Origin: Clostridia bacterium
Lineage (GTDB): Bacteria > Bacillota > Clostridia > TANB77 > CAG-508
Direction: 5' to 3'
Length of the DNA stretch: 64,000 nucleotides
Assembly: GCA_017429505.1 (NCBI GenBank)
Contig: JAFROW010000009.1
Location: forward strand, 229,337 to 293,336
Part shown: positions 8,303 through 17,352 of the stretch, piece after piece
How the letters are laid out: every line of letters begins with the position of its first letter
How positions within the stretch are numbered: position 1 is the first letter of the stretch
The notes under the pieces: generated by a model
Seen by the model: only the letters and a program-made list of their open reading frames with translations
Told to the model about the DNA's origin: nothing
Database searches by the model: none
Program-made: the position numbers and the translations under genes

Positions 8303-8494
8303 ATGAAATTTGATAAAGATATGTTAATTGGAGATTTATTAGCTGAAGCTCCAGAAAAAGCAGATATATTATTAGAAGCTGGAATGCATTGTTTAAGTTG
8401 TCCTGCTTCACAAATGGAGTCATTGGCAGAAGCATGTGAAGTTCATGGAATTGATGTTGATGATCTACTAAAAGAACTTAATAAAGATGCTTAA
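8303..8494 (+). CDS. DUF1858 domain protein (hybrid-cluster-associated redox disulfide type)
   Basis: A 63-residue protein with the DUF1858 pattern: MLIGDLLAEAPEKADILLEAGMHCLSCPAS, where the CLSC pair is the putative redox disulfide or metal ligand, followed by SLAEACEVHGID and VDDLLKELN. Single-domain versions occur widely in anaerobes and are annotated as disulfide proteins associated with hybrid-cluster protein. No hybrid-cluster gene is visible nearby. The ATG has an ideal AAAGGAG. It is followed, after 73 bases containing a small hairpin, by the HD-GYP gene, which may be co-transcribed. Confidence 0.88.
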   Translation: MKFDKDMLIGDLLAEAPEKADILLEAGMHCLSCPASQMESLAEACEVHGIDVDDLLKELNKDA

Positions 8495-8567
8495 TTTTTA
8501 CTTTGATTTACGGAAAAAATTATTGCTTTAAAAATTCACTTTAGCAATAGAAAAGGAGATACTTCTG

Positions 8568-9515
8568 ATGAAACCTGAAACTTTTGATTTTTATGATAGA
8601 ACTTCATTAAAATCATATAATTTAGATAAAACAATGCAAGATCAATTGAATGCATTAAGCCAATTGGATGTTTTTACTAGAAAACATTGCGAAAATGTTG
8701 CAGCAATAACCTGCAGGCTTTGTGAATATTTACATTGTTCTAAAGGATTTACCGAATATTGTACAATATGTGCATATCTTCACGATTTAGGTAAATTATT
8801 CATACCACCTGGGATTTTACAAAAACCTGCTCAACTAACTGATGAAGAATATGAAGTAATTAAAACACACACAAAAATAGGTTACGAAATGTGTATAAAA
8901 GATGAAAGATTACGTCCTTATGCAGCAGGTCCACTATACCATCATGAAGCACTTAATGGATCAGGTTACCCACAAGGCTTAACAAAAAAAGATATTCCTT
9001 ATGAAGGTCAGATTATTCGTGTTGCAGATGAATATGATGCAATAGTTAGCAAAAGACAATATAAATCTCATGTGGGTATAACAGACACTATCAAAATTCT
9101 TATAGAAAATTCACATCCTAATCCCAATAATATACAATCTAACGCAATAAATAAGTTGGTAGAAAGTTCAAAAATGGGAAAAAATAATCCAATAATTGTA
9201 AAAACTTTAATAAAAGTCGTAATTGATGATATTAATTATGAAATTTTTTGTACTCAAGAATATGTTGAAAATTTAAAAGAAAATATAAAAAGGTTAGAAA
9301 AAGCTGAAAAATACTATTACAAAATGAAATCATCAAAAGATGAATCTAAAGAACAATATTTTTATGAATACACTAAACTTTATTTGGAAAAAGGTGAAGA
9401 TATAAACTCTTTCTTAACAATAAAACAAGAATACGAAGATGCTTATGAAAAAAGAAAAGCAAAAATTGATAGTTTATATGAAGAAATAAAAAATATAAAA
9501 AAATTAAAAGTTTAA
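8568..9515 (+). CDS. HD-GYP domain phosphohydrolase
   Basis: A 315-residue soluble protein. Residues 30-200 form an HD-GYP domain with THKH-like TRKHCENV (about 37), the catalytic HD in AYLHDLGKLFIPP (His72, Asp73), THTKIGYEM, YHHEALNGSGYPQGL (about 125-139), which replaces the GYP triad with the GSGYP variant, and RVADEYDAI. HD-GYP proteins commonly hydrolyse cyclic dinucleotides such as c-di-GMP. Residues 220-315 are a Lys/Glu-rich coiled coil. There is no sensor or receiver domain, so the coiled coil may mediate dimerisation or regulation. Preceded by GAAAAGGAG. Confidence 0.85.
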   Translation: MKPETFDFYDRTSLKSYNLDKTMQDQLNALSQLDVFTRKHCENVAAITCRLCEYLHCSKGFTEYCTICAYLHDLGKLFIPPGILQKPAQLTDEEYEVIKTHTKIGYEMCIKDERLRPYAAGPLYHHEALNGSGYPQGLTKKDIPYEGQIIRVADEYDAIVSKRQYKSHVGITDTIKILIENSHPNPNNIQSNAINKLVESSKMGKNNPIIVKTLIKVVIDDINYEIFCTQEYVENLKENIKRLEKAEKYYYKMKSSKDESKEQYFYEYTKLYLEKGEDINSFLTIKQEYEDAYEKRKAKIDSLYEEIKNIKKLKV

Positions 9516-9562
9516 GTTTTTACAGATAAAATATTATTTATATTTATAACTTTATATAAATT

Positions 9563-9597
9563 GCGGGTTGTGAAAAAGTTACTTCCCGCATTTTTTA
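9563..9597. terminator. Terminator between the HD-GYP gene and mazF
   Basis: A GCGGG...CCCGC stem followed by a T run on the plus strand. It lies between convergent genes and ends the HD-GYP transcript. Confidence 0.75.
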
Positions 9598-9598
9598 T

Positions 9599-9949
9599 CT
9601 ATTCATCAAGTCCGAAACTAACACCTAATGCATTATTTATTTTATTCATAACATTTGCATCATCTATATGACCAATTTTCTCTTTTAACCTGCTTTTATC
9701 TATAGTTCTAATTTGTTCAGTTAAAATTACAGAATTACTTTTTAACCCTTCTGCATCTGCCTCTATTTCTATATGTGTAGGTAACCTATTTTTGTTTGTT
9801 TGAGAAGTAATTGCTGCTGCAATTACTGTTGGACTATATTTATTTCCTAAATCATTTTGTATTATAACTACTGGCCTTATACCACCTTGCTCCGAACCAA
9901 CTACAGGACTTAAATCTGCATAAAACATATCTCCTCTTTTAATTGTCAT
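9599..9949 (-). CDS. mazF: MazF/EndoA (PemK family) mRNA endoribonuclease toxin
   Basis: A 116-residue protein starting [15 protein letters not shown] and containing [54 protein letters not shown] and a C-terminal [10 protein letters not shown]. This is the full MazF/NdoA signature, including the RPV..IQN and EQIRTIDK blocks of Bacillus EndoA. ATG at 9949 is chosen for its TAGGAGTGA ribosome binding site. No ndoAI/MazE antitoxin gene is evident immediately upstream, where a gerS-like gene lies, so the cognate antitoxin may be elsewhere or absent. In related Clostridia mazF lies next to alr and gerS, as it broadly does here. Confidence 0.93.
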   Translation of the reverse strand: MTIKRGDMFYADLSPVVGSEQGGIRPVVIIQNDLGNKYSPTVIAAAITSQTNKNRLPTHIEIEADAEGLKSNSVILTEQIRTIDKSRLKEKIGHIDDANVMNKINNALGVSFGLDE

Positions 9950-10069
9950 AATCTTCACTCCTAATATTAGCATATTTTAAAAGTCTGTATATTCGTAGAT
10001 ATAGAGTTAAATTTACCACGTTTGTTACTATTTTTCAAGCTCAAAATTTTGCTATGAATATTAGTTTTA

Positions 10070-10702
10070 TTAATTTAATTCTACTTCAATATATTCTATG
10101 ATAATTGTCGTATTTTGGTTATTATCCTGAATTATTAATTTTGTAGGTTTTAAATTCTCTTTATTTATGTACAATGTTTTATTTTTTATATATTTATTAT
10201 CTTTATTAGATTTTGTTTTCATAATAATTTCGCCATTTTTTTCTTCGAAATTTGATTCATTACTTTCTTTATATTCATTAATAAAATTTATTAAATCTAA
10301 ACTATTATCTTCAAGTCCATTATAATTTTCAAAAATTGTTCTTAAATCTAATTCACAATTTTCTATTTTTAAATTATTATCCTTTTTTATAATTTTTACT
10401 CCTGCTATGTTTTCTGGTTCTATAACTTCTTGAATGCTACCATTTTCAGTGTTATATTCTTGCCTTAAAATATATTTATTTTGATTTTTGTTACTATTTA
10501 CTTGCACATTTATTTTTGTTTTATATGAGCTTAAATTTAATATATTATCTACGATTTCTTGACTATTCATATTGTTCCCATTTTTTAGATTTTTAGTCAT
10601 ATTTTTTGAAATAAATATTGCTAAAAAAATTATTAAAATAATTAAAATTAAAATGAAAAATAATTTTTTGTTACGCATAAAAAAGTTTTGCTTTTTTCTC
10701 AT
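10070..10702 (-). CDS. GerS-like (LolA-fold) germination protein candidate
   Basis: A 210-residue protein with a membrane anchor at residues 13-32 and a LolA-like extracytoplasmic domain: repeating beta segments such as KTKINVQVNSNKNQNKYILRQEY-type strands, VIEPENIAGVKII, and a C-terminal LKPTKLIIQDNNQNTTIIIEY. In C. difficile the GerS lipoprotein, required for cortex degradation, is encoded beside alr2 near mazF. Here the gene is between mazF and the ddl-murF-alr block, which is strong context. Unlike GerS it shows no lipobox cysteine, so it would be anchored by its uncleaved helix. The assignment is by fold-like pattern and synteny. Confidence 0.6.
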   Translation of the reverse strand: MRKKQNFFMRNKKLFFILILIILIIFLAIFISKNMTKNLKNGNNMNSQEIVDNILNLSSYKTKINVQVNSNKNQNKYILRQEYNTENGSIQEVIEPENIAGVKIIKKDNNLKIENCELDLRTIFENYNGLEDNSLDLINFINEYKESNESNFEEKNGEIIMKTKSNKDNKYIKNKTLYINKENLKPTKLIIQDNNQNTTIIIEYIEVELN

Positions 10703-10731
10703 ATATAAATTCCCCCTATACTTTCATAATT

Positions 10732-10791
10732 AAAAATATTGAAATTTATGTGCCATAGTATAACGACATAGACATAAATTGAAATATTTTT
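10732..10791. repeat. Inverted repeat between the sortase and gerS-like genes
   Basis: AAAAATATTGAAATTTATGT (10732-10751) and its inverse at 10772-10791 match at 18 of 20 positions around a 20-base loop. There is no T run beyond the arm, so it is not a simple terminator. Confidence 0.7.
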
Positions 10792-10839
10792 ATATTAATT
10801 TATGTTTATTCTATAAGGAATTTATTTATGCTTTGCTTA

Positions 10840-11640
10840 TTAATTATTAGCCTGATTCTCTTGTAATGCAGTATCTTGAGCTTTTGCTTCTACGTTATCT
10901 TGTTTTTCGGCTTGTTCTGCATCTTGTTTTTCAATTGCTTGCACACATAATCTTTCATCAGGCCTATTTTCCACACATGTAATTAAAGTGAGTTTATTTT
11001 CTGTAGTGTTTTCTAAAAAGCTCCAATTTGTACTTTTTATTATTTCTATACTTTGCACAATATAAATTTTTTCAAAATCGTTAAATTTATATTTTATTTC
11101 TTCACCTTTTTGAACTTTATTTAAATTTTCAAAATAATTATTTTTATAGCCTCTGTTGTGTCCTGCTAGACCTATGTTGCCTTTTGTTTTTGAAGTATCT
11201 TCAAAGTGCCCTATATACTCGTTTAATATTTCCATATTTGTAGACTCTTTTATTGGTGCTTTTAAATAAATTGATGGGATTTCTATGTACCAATTTAAGT
11301 TTTCCATTATTTCTTCATTGCTTTCATTTTCTGTTCCTGTGCTTTCATTTTCAATAATATTTTCATCAATTATATTTTCGAAACTAATATCTTCAGAACT
11401 AATTTGTTGATTTTCTTCTGTAAAACTTTGTACTGTAAAATTGTTTATTAATAAATTTAAAATTATAAAAATTACAATAGAAATAAATAAAGTAATTATA
11501 TTTATATTTTTGCTTGAATAAATATTTATAATTTTCACCTTCCTTTCGATTTCTGTATTTTGGGAATCTATTGATTTATTAAATAATAATAATTTGAAAT
11601 CTATAAACTTTTTATATAATTTTTTGAAAAAATTGAACAT
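10840..11640 (-). CDS. Sortase (class D-like) transpeptidase
   Basis: A 266-residue protein with a cytoplasmic N-terminus, one membrane helix (about 48-66), an acidic Asn/Glu/Ser linker, and a sortase domain carrying all three catalytic residues: His161 in LAGHNRG, Cys222 in LTLITC and Arg230 in NRPDERL. Sortases attach surface proteins to peptidoglycan. The spacing fits a class D enzyme. The last 30 residues are an unusual Gln/Ala/Glu-rich tail not needed for the fold. The start is uncertain: ATG at 11640 lacks a ribosome binding site, while AAAGGAAGG lies before an in-frame GTG (11538) and ATA (11529). Two Spo0A-like boxes lie upstream, suggesting sporulation control. Confidence 0.87.
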   Translation of the reverse strand: MFNFFKKLYKKFIDFKLLLFNKSIDSQNTEIERKVKIINIYSSKNINIITLFISIVIFIILNLLINNFTVQSFTEENQQISSEDISFENIIDENIIENESTGTENESNEEIMENLNWYIEIPSIYLKAPIKESTNMEILNEYIGHFEDTSKTKGNIGLAGHNRGYKNNYFENLNKVQKGEEIKYKFNDFEKIYIVQSIEIIKSTNWSFLENTTENKLTLITCVENRPDERLCVQAIEKQDAEQAEKQDNVEAKAQDTALQENQANN

Positions 11641-11681
11641 TTTTTAATATTTTTTGCAACAAAAATAGTTATTGCATATCT

Positions 11682-11710
11682 ATAATATCACATAATTAAA
11701 AAAAATGCAA
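11682..11710 (-). promoter_or_regulatory. Promoter of the sortase gene
   Basis: TTGCAT (11705-11710) and TATTAT (11682-11687) on the minus strand with a 17-base spacer. The -35 box lies within one arm of the upstream terminator hairpin. Confidence 0.55.
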
Positions 11711-11727
11711 CAAAAAATTGCATTTTT
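11701..11727. terminator. Terminator after ddl
   Basis: AAAAATGCAA and TTGCATTTTT form a perfect 10-bp stem with a 7-base loop. Read on the minus strand it is followed by further T residues. Confidence 0.75.
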
Positions 11728-11749
11728 ACTACAACTTTTCATCGCATTT

Positions 11750-11766
11750 TTCGACATATTTCGACA
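11750..11766 (-). promoter_or_regulatory. Paired Spo0A-like boxes upstream of the sortase promoter
   Basis: Two perfect TGTCGAA heptamers on the minus strand (11750-11756 and 11760-11766), with starts 10 bases apart, about one helical turn. TGTCGAA is the consensus 0A box. They lie roughly 75-90 bases upstream of the inferred start of the sortase transcript. Confidence 0.55.
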
Positions 11767-11790
11767 AATCGTCACACTAATAAGTATTTT

Positions 11791-12810
11791 TTACTTTTTC
11801 TTCATTGCTATTTCTATTAATTTATCTAACAAAGAACTATAACTATATCCAAAATCTTCCATCAACTTCGGATACATAGAAATATTTGTAAATCCTGGCA
11901 TAGTGTTAATCTCATTTAAAAATACCTTTCCTGTTCCTTCTTCAACAAAGAAATCCACACGAGATAATCCATTTCCATCTAGAGCTTTAAAGGCCTTTAC
12001 AGCTAATTTTCTTATTTCTTCTTGTTGTTCATCTGTAATTGATGCTGGAATTACTGTTTTTGAATCTTGATTTTCATATTTTGCATCAAATGTATAAAAG
12101 TCTTCTGCAGATAAAATTTCTCCAACACGTGAAGCTTCTACACCAATTCTACTATTTCCTAAAACAGCACACTCAACTTCTTTTCCTTTTATTCCTTGTT
12201 CAATTAAAACTTTACTATCATATTTAAATGCCTCTAAAATTGCTTTTTTTAGATCTTCATTATTTTCTGCTTTATTTACTCCTACTGATGAACCTGAATT
12301 ACAAGGTTTAATAAATAATGGAAATTTTAATTTTTCATTTGATATATTAATTATTTCATCTATATTTATTTTTTTCTCATCTAGGTCATCTTCTACAATA
12401 GTCATTTTTTCACCAGCATAATCTTTTATATAAATATGTTTTGTTTGATTTATTTTTGCTTTTTCAAAAATTATTTTTGTATAAGATTTATCCATTCCAA
12501 CACTTGATGCAATAATTCCACATCCAACATAAGGAATTTTCAAAAGCTCTAGCATTCCTTGAATTGTTCCATCTTCTCCATATAAACCATGTAATACAGG
12601 AAAAATAACATCCATATTTTTTAAATATTTTATAATATTTTCAATAGGTTTATTGCCTTCATATTCAAACCAATTTCCTTGCTTATCTATGTATATAGGA
12701 AAAACCTCATATTTATTTTTATCTAAGTTGTTCATTACAGAAGTCGCAGATTTTACAGAAACCTCGTTCTCTGTTGACATTCCACCAAAAATAACACCTA
12801 ATTTAATCAT
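11791..12810 (-). CDS. ddl: D-alanine--D-alanine ligase
   Basis: A 339-residue ATP-grasp enzyme joining two D-alanines for peptidoglycan. Motifs: LGVIFGGMSTENEVSV at the N-terminus, VLHGLYGEDGTIQGMLELL, PYVGCGIIASSVGMDK, FIKPCNSGSSVGVNK (ATP-binding lysine region), VLIEQGIKGKEVECAV, and the metal site RVDFFVEEGTGKVFLNEIN followed by TMPGFT. A tyrosine-containing FYTFDAKY segment at the substrate loop fits a D-Ala-D-Ala rather than a D-Ala-D-Lac ligase. Full length. It is downstream of murF and alr, giving the complete D-Ala branch in one codirectional block. Confidence 0.96.
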   Translation of the reverse strand: MIKLGVIFGGMSTENEVSVKSATSVMNNLDKNKYEVFPIYIDKQGNWFEYEGNKPIENIIKYLKNMDVIFPVLHGLYGEDGTIQGMLELLKIPYVGCGIIASSVGMDKSYTKIIFEKAKINQTKHIYIKDYAGEKMTIVEDDLDEKKINIDEIINISNEKLKFPLFIKPCNSGSSVGVNKAENNEDLKKAILEAFKYDSKVLIEQGIKGKEVECAVLGNSRIGVEASRVGEILSAEDFYTFDAKYENQDSKTVIPASITDEQQEEIRKLAVKAFKALDGNGLSRVDFFVEEGTGKVFLNEINTMPGFTNISMYPKLMEDFGYSYSSLLDKLIEIAMKKK

Positions 12811-12927
12811 AATTAATCACAATCCTTTCATTCTTATAATATTGTTTCTTACTCAGACTCATACAAATTAAGCCTTCGCAAGAAATTATATATTTTTCTT
12901 ATAGTATTGTTTTTTTATTGACTTTAA

Positions 12928-14316
12928 TCAATGTTTAATTTCTTGCACAATTTCAAATAGCTTCATACCATTTGAAGCTTTAAATAAAATGCTATCTCCT
13001 TTTTCCATTGTATTTTTTATTTTTTCAATTAATTCCTCTCTATTATTAAAATGAATTATTTTTTTCTTTTCCATACCGCTATTTCCCGCTTCTTCAGCAA
13101 TATATTTTGCATCCTCTCCTGTAGTAAATAGCAAATCAATTTTATTTTTTGCAACTTCTGCTCCAACTTTTCTGTGTAATTCTTCAGAAAATTCTCCAAG
13201 TTCAAACATATCTCCCAAAACTGCAATTTTCTTTTTTGAACTTGTATTTGCTAAATATTCTATTGCTGCTTTCATTGAATCAAAACTTGCATTATAGCTA
13301 TCATTAATAATTGTTATATCATTTTCTAAATTAATAATTTCCATTCTTTTTTTTGTAAGTTCAAAACTTGAAATACCTTTTTGAATTTCTTCATTAGATA
13401 AATTAAGCATTCTTCCTACTAGACTTGCACATAATGCATTTAGTATAAATACATCTCCCCCAACTGGAACTTCTATATTAAATTTATCCCCTTCACAATT
13501 ACATATAAATTTACTACTATTTTCACTTTTTTCTATATTTTCTGCCATGCATTCACTTTTGTTTTCCATTCCAAAAGTTCTAATATTTACTTTATCTTCA
13601 TTTTCTTTTGCCCAATTATGTAACATGTCATTGTCATTATTTATTACAACCAAAGGTACTTCCATGCCTTCTAAAATCTCTAATTTTGCTTTTAAAATAT
13701 TCTCTCTTGACCCTAAGTTTCCTATATGAGATGTCCCAACATTTGTAATAACTGAAACTTTCGGCTTTGCAATCTTTGTAAGTTTACTTATCTCTCCTAA
13801 ATGATTCATTCCCATCTCTATTACAGCAGCTTCATGATTTCTTAGTTTTAGTATTGTAAGAGGAAGTCCTATATCATTATTATAATTACCCTCTGTTTTT
13901 AAAGTTTTATATTTTTTGCTAAGAACATTTGCAATAATATCTTTTGTGCTTGTTTTCCCTACACTTCCAGTAACTCCAACCACAATTAAATTTTTATATA
14001 ATTTTCTTTTTGCTGTTGCAATTTGAGCAAGTGCTTCTCTTGTATCTTCCACTTGGATAATATTTTTGTTTTTATATTTTTCTAAGTCTTCACTATTTAT
14101 TTCTATTTTATTTGTTATTACCGTTTCTGCACCATTGTCTAAAGCTGTTTTCCAAAATAAATTCCCATCAAAATTTTCTCCTTTTAACGCAATAAATGTA
14201 TCTCCTTTTTCTATTTTTCTTGTATCATTTGTATAATTTTCACATTCTGTTTCTTCATTCCCTGTTATTAAAGTTCCATTTGTACATTTTAGTATATCTT
14301 TTATTTTTAAATTCAT
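12928..14316 (-). CDS. murF: UDP-MurNAc-tripeptide--D-alanyl-D-alanine ligase
   Basis: A 462-residue Mur ligase that adds the D-Ala-D-Ala made by Ddl to the UDP-MurNAc tripeptide. Domains in order: an N-terminal MurF-type substrate domain (1-100, with GDTFIALKGENFDGNLF), the central ATPase with GVTGSVGKTSTKD (about 113-125), EGNYNNDIGLPLT, AVIEMGMNHLGEI and NVGTSHIGNLGS, and the C-terminal domain with NDSYNASFDSMKAAI and AVLGDMFELGEFSEE. All ligase motifs are intact and the length is normal. It lies between alr and ddl, so the three enzymes acting on D-alanine are adjacent. Confidence 0.97.
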   Translation of the reverse strand: MNLKIKDILKCTNGTLITGNEETECENYTNDTRKIEKGDTFIALKGENFDGNLFWKTALDNGAETVITNKIEINSEDLEKYKNKNIIQVEDTREALAQIATAKRKLYKNLIVVGVTGSVGKTSTKDIIANVLSKKYKTLKTEGNYNNDIGLPLTILKLRNHEAAVIEMGMNHLGEISKLTKIAKPKVSVITNVGTSHIGNLGSRENILKAKLEILEGMEVPLVVINNDNDMLHNWAKENEDKVNIRTFGMENKSECMAENIEKSENSSKFICNCEGDKFNIEVPVGGDVFILNALCASLVGRMLNLSNEEIQKGISSFELTKKRMEIINLENDITIINDSYNASFDSMKAAIEYLANTSSKKKIAVLGDMFELGEFSEELHRKVGAEVAKNKIDLLFTTGEDAKYIAEEAGNSGMEKKKIIHFNNREELIEKIKNTMEKGDSILFKASNGMKLFEIVQEIKH

Positions 14317-14574
14317 ATCCTAATCCTTTCCGTACATTCGTGACCGATTCTTTTTTGTCCATGCATTTGTTGCATTCGTGACTGGTTCTTCTTTGCACAT
14401 TTTTTATTTAGGTTTTATTTTAACAAAAAAATGCATAAATATCAACTAAAAATTTATATCACAGTTTTTGGTTACATTTCAGTAAGGTCATCTTTACTAG
14501 AAATATTGGTTATTCTAACTGAGCTGTCACTATTTTTATTGTATTTTAATATTGTTATTTGTAAATTATTTAAG

Positions 14575-15663
14575 CTAAATATCGATAAACACCCTTGGTA
14601 CTCTTGCTCCAATCGTACATAATAATTCATAATTTATAGTACCACATTTTTCTGCTAATTGTTCTAATGTAATATTTTCATTATCCCAAATGGTTACTTC
14701 ATCTCCAACTTCCACATTATCTATATCTGTTACATCCACCATAAAACTATCCATACATACTTTACCTATGATTGGCGCCTTTTTTCCTTTAATTAATATC
14801 TCCCAACCATTCGAAAAATCCCTTCTGAATCCATCAGCATATCCAATAGGCACATTTGCAACTTTTGTTTCCCTGGATGTTATATAGCTTCTACCATATC
14901 CTATACTCGTTTTTGGTGGAACATCTTTTACAAACACTACTTTTGCTTTAAGTTTTGCTATTGGTTTTAAATCAATTTTTTCAAATGTATCATCTTCTCC
15001 TGGATAGCCATATAAAATTATGCCTGGTCTTACTAAATTAAATCTTGCATTAGGATAATTTAACAAAGCATTTGATGCTGCTGCATGAATATATTTAATA
15101 TCGCCCAATATTTCTTTTGCCTTTACAAGCGCTTTATTGAAAGACTCAAGTTGTTTCTTTGAATACTCATCATCTATATCAGCTGAGGAAAAATGTGTAT
15201 ATATTCCTTCCACAATAATGTTTGAAGCTAATTCTTTTAAATATTTTTCAATTTTGTATGGGTGCACTCCTGTTCTCCCCATTCCTGTTCCAATTTCAAC
15301 ATGAACTTTTACTTTCTTACCAGTTTCAGCTAATTTTTTTGCAAATTCATATGAACTTATTCCTACTACAATATTATAATCAATTATTTTTTTAATTTCA
15401 CTCTCATAAGGTTGGTTTAAAACAAATATCTCTTTTTCATATCCGATTTGTCTTAAATATACTCCTTCATCAACATTTGCAACTGCTACAATTTCAAATT
15501 GATTTATTACATCTAACCTTTGATTAATATAAGTTCCATACCCACTTGCTTTAATTACTGGCATTATCTTCACATTTGGTCCTATCTTGTTTTGTATTTG
15601 TTTAATATTATATTTTAAATTTTTCAAATTAATTTCTAACCAAGCTGGTCTAGTAATTTCCAC
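14575..15663 (-). CDS. alr: Alanine racemase
   Basis: A 362-residue fold-type III PLP enzyme interconverting L- and D-alanine. The N-terminal barrel carries the PLP lysine in MPVIKASGYG (Lys38; the family norm is VKANAYGHG, so the following residues differ slightly). Other motifs: VHVEIGTGMGRTGV, YTHFSSAD, NLVRPGIILYGYPG, the catalytic tyrosine in SIGYGRSYITS, PIGYADGFRRDF, KVCMDSFMVDVTD and GDEVTIWD. Full length. ATG at 15663 has an AAAGGAGG ribosome binding site. It is the first gene of the alr-murF-ddl block. Clostridia also use Alr in spores to control alanine co-germinants, which fits the adjacent gerS-like gene. Confidence 0.96.
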   Translation of the reverse strand: MEITRPAWLEINLKNLKYNIKQIQNKIGPNVKIMPVIKASGYGTYINQRLDVINQFEIVAVANVDEGVYLRQIGYEKEIFVLNQPYESEIKKIIDYNIVVGISSYEFAKKLAETGKKVKVHVEIGTGMGRTGVHPYKIEKYLKELASNIIVEGIYTHFSSADIDDEYSKKQLESFNKALVKAKEILGDIKYIHAAASNALLNYPNARFNLVRPGIILYGYPGEDDTFEKIDLKPIAKLKAKVVFVKDVPPKTSIGYGRSYITSRETKVANVPIGYADGFRRDFSNGWEILIKGKKAPIIGKVCMDSFMVDVTDIDNVEVGDEVTIWDNENITLEQLAEKCGTINYELLCTIGARVPRVFIDI

Positions 15664-15794
15664 TTCAAATTCCTCCTTTGAAAAGTAATATATTTTTACT
15701 CAGAGTCTTTTCTATCAAGAAATATTATGTTTTATAGCATTATATGTAAATATAAAAAATTATTCCACATAGCAAAATACCCACGTATAAAAAT

Positions 15795-15823
15795 TTGACA
15801 CAAAAAATACCCAGTGATATAAT
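15795..15823 (+). promoter_or_regulatory. Consensus sigma-A promoter of the Sel1-repeat gene
   Basis: TTGACA and TATAAT, both perfect, with a 17-base spacer. The start codon is only 15 bases after the -10 box, so the transcript would have a leader of roughly 8-10 bases. Confidence 0.8.
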
Positions 15824-15838
15824 ATTATTGGTGATTGT

Positions 15839-17329
15839 ATGGAAAAGAAATTTATTAAAATGAATAACAATCTAAATCAGTTATCCCTAGGAAATTTTAT
15901 TAGAATTATTAAAAAGAATTCTATTAATAAGCATTTAGCAAGCCAAGCTGAAATATTTTGTATAATTTTTAATATTGATGATGTTAATGAGTCAACTATA
16001 AATAATTATTGTATTGGCGCACGTTGCATAGGTGATGAGTATAAAAACATCTATGTAAATTTAAGAAAAAAATATGCTAAAGATAATTCCGTATTTACTC
16101 CAATTGTTAGTCAACTTTCTTGTATTTTAATGGGTAATATTTATGATAAACATTCTATTACTCAAATAAATAATAATAAAAACTTAAAAAATGTTTGTAC
16201 TTTACTTTATAATATCTCTAAAAATGATACAAAAGTGTCTGAAAGTTTTTCGGCTAAACTATTAAAACTAATAAATTCAAATAATTTATATGATTGTATT
16301 GCTGAGTTGCTAATTTATGCAGTTTTAGAGCATGTTCAACCCATTTATGTTAGTGATGAAATTAATGAAAAATTAGAAAGTATTTTATACAATACTAATA
16401 TTTCTTTTGATAGTTTACAGGAATTTTTAAGTACACAATTTGATGATGGTATAAATTATAGTTATTCTATACGTCAATTAGCCAAAAAAAATAACCCTTA
16501 TGCATTATTTGAACTTGGATTATCAGAATATTTTGGTAAAATGACTGGTACACCCAGATATAATATAGCTTTTGAGCATTTTTCGAAAGCTGCTAGTTTT
16601 AATCATCCAAGAGCAAATTACATTGCAGGCAGAATGTTAATAGAAGGAAAAGTTGGTAATTATAGCAAATCTGATATTGAAAAAGGATTAAAATATTTAA
16701 AAAAAGCTGAAAGTCTTAACAATATTGCGTGTTTAAATGTTTTAGGTCAATTTTATCTAAAACAAGGTAATGGAACTTTAGCAGAAAAATATTTCAAACG
16801 TGCCGCTTATCATAATTTTGTTTATGCTTTTAATAATTTAGGAAAAATATATGAGACTAAAAAATTATATAATAAAGCATTTGAGCATTATTTAAAAAGT
16901 GCTAATTTGGATGAAAGCTGGGCATGTAATAAAATTGGTGAAATGTATAGATTAGGAATTGGTACAAAAATTGATTTAAAAAAAGCTTTTGAATATTATA
17001 ATAAAGCTTTAAAAGTTCCTATTGAATTTGTCCAAAATTATGCTAAATATAATTTGGCAGTTTATTTTTATATGTATGGTAATTACGAAATTAGTTTGGA
17101 AAAGGATGTAGATAAAGCTATTAAGCTTTTAACTGAATCTTCTGAAAAATTAATAGAATCTCAGATGTTTTTATTATGTTATTATGTGTCTATTAATGAC
17201 GAAGAAAAAATTCAAAAGTATAAATGTATGATTGAAAATAACCCTAAGTTTAACATTGAATTAAAAAAACAAGTTGAAAATGTTTTGAAAAAGGTTAAAA
17301 AGGATCCTAAGTTGAAAATAGAAATATAG
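15839..17329 (+). CDS. Sel1/TPR-repeat protein
   Basis: A 496-residue soluble protein. The N-terminal 200 residues are helical, with a distinctive TINNYCIGARCIGDEYKNIY segment, and do not match a catalytic family I know. Residues 215-440 hold Sel1-like helical repeats of about 36 residues, e.g. ALFELGLSEYFGK, AFEHFSKAASFNHPRANYIA, AEKYFKRAAYHNFVYAFNNL and KIGEMYRLGIGTKIDLKKAF. Such repeats form a protein-binding solenoid, so a scaffold or signalling role is likely. There is no signal peptide. The gene has its own near-leaderless promoter, is divergent from alr, and ends at a hairpin shared with the convergent YgjV operon. Confidence 0.8.
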   Translation: MEKKFIKMNNNLNQLSLGNFIRIIKKNSINKHLASQAEIFCIIFNIDDVNESTINNYCIGARCIGDEYKNIYVNLRKKYAKDNSVFTPIVSQLSCILMGNIYDKHSITQINNNKNLKNVCTLLYNISKNDTKVSESFSAKLLKLINSNNLYDCIAELLIYAVLEHVQPIYVSDEINEKLESILYNTNISFDSLQEFLSTQFDDGINYSYSIRQLAKKNNPYALFELGLSEYFGKMTGTPRYNIAFEHFSKAASFNHPRANYIAGRMLIEGKVGNYSKSDIEKGLKYLKKAESLNNIACLNVLGQFYLKQGNGTLAEKYFKRAAYHNFVYAFNNLGKIYETKKLYNKAFEHYLKSANLDESWACNKIGEMYRLGIGTKIDLKKAFEYYNKALKVPIEFVQNYAKYNLAVYFYMYGNYEISLEKDVDKAIKLLTESSEKLIESQMFLLCYYVSINDEEKIQKYKCMIENNPKFNIELKKQVENVLKKVKKDPKLKIEI

Positions 17330-17352
17330 CAATATTATCACGTTGCAAATAC

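Noticed and set aside
14330..14400. Direct repeat CATTCGTGAC(C/T)G(A/G)TTCTT upstream of murF
   Set aside because: Two imperfect copies of about 20 bases with no structure; too little to support an element.
14431..14622. Small plus-strand ORF between murF and alr
   Set aside because: No ribosome binding site, overlaps the alr 3' end, and hydrophobic composition typical of AT-rich noncoding DNA.
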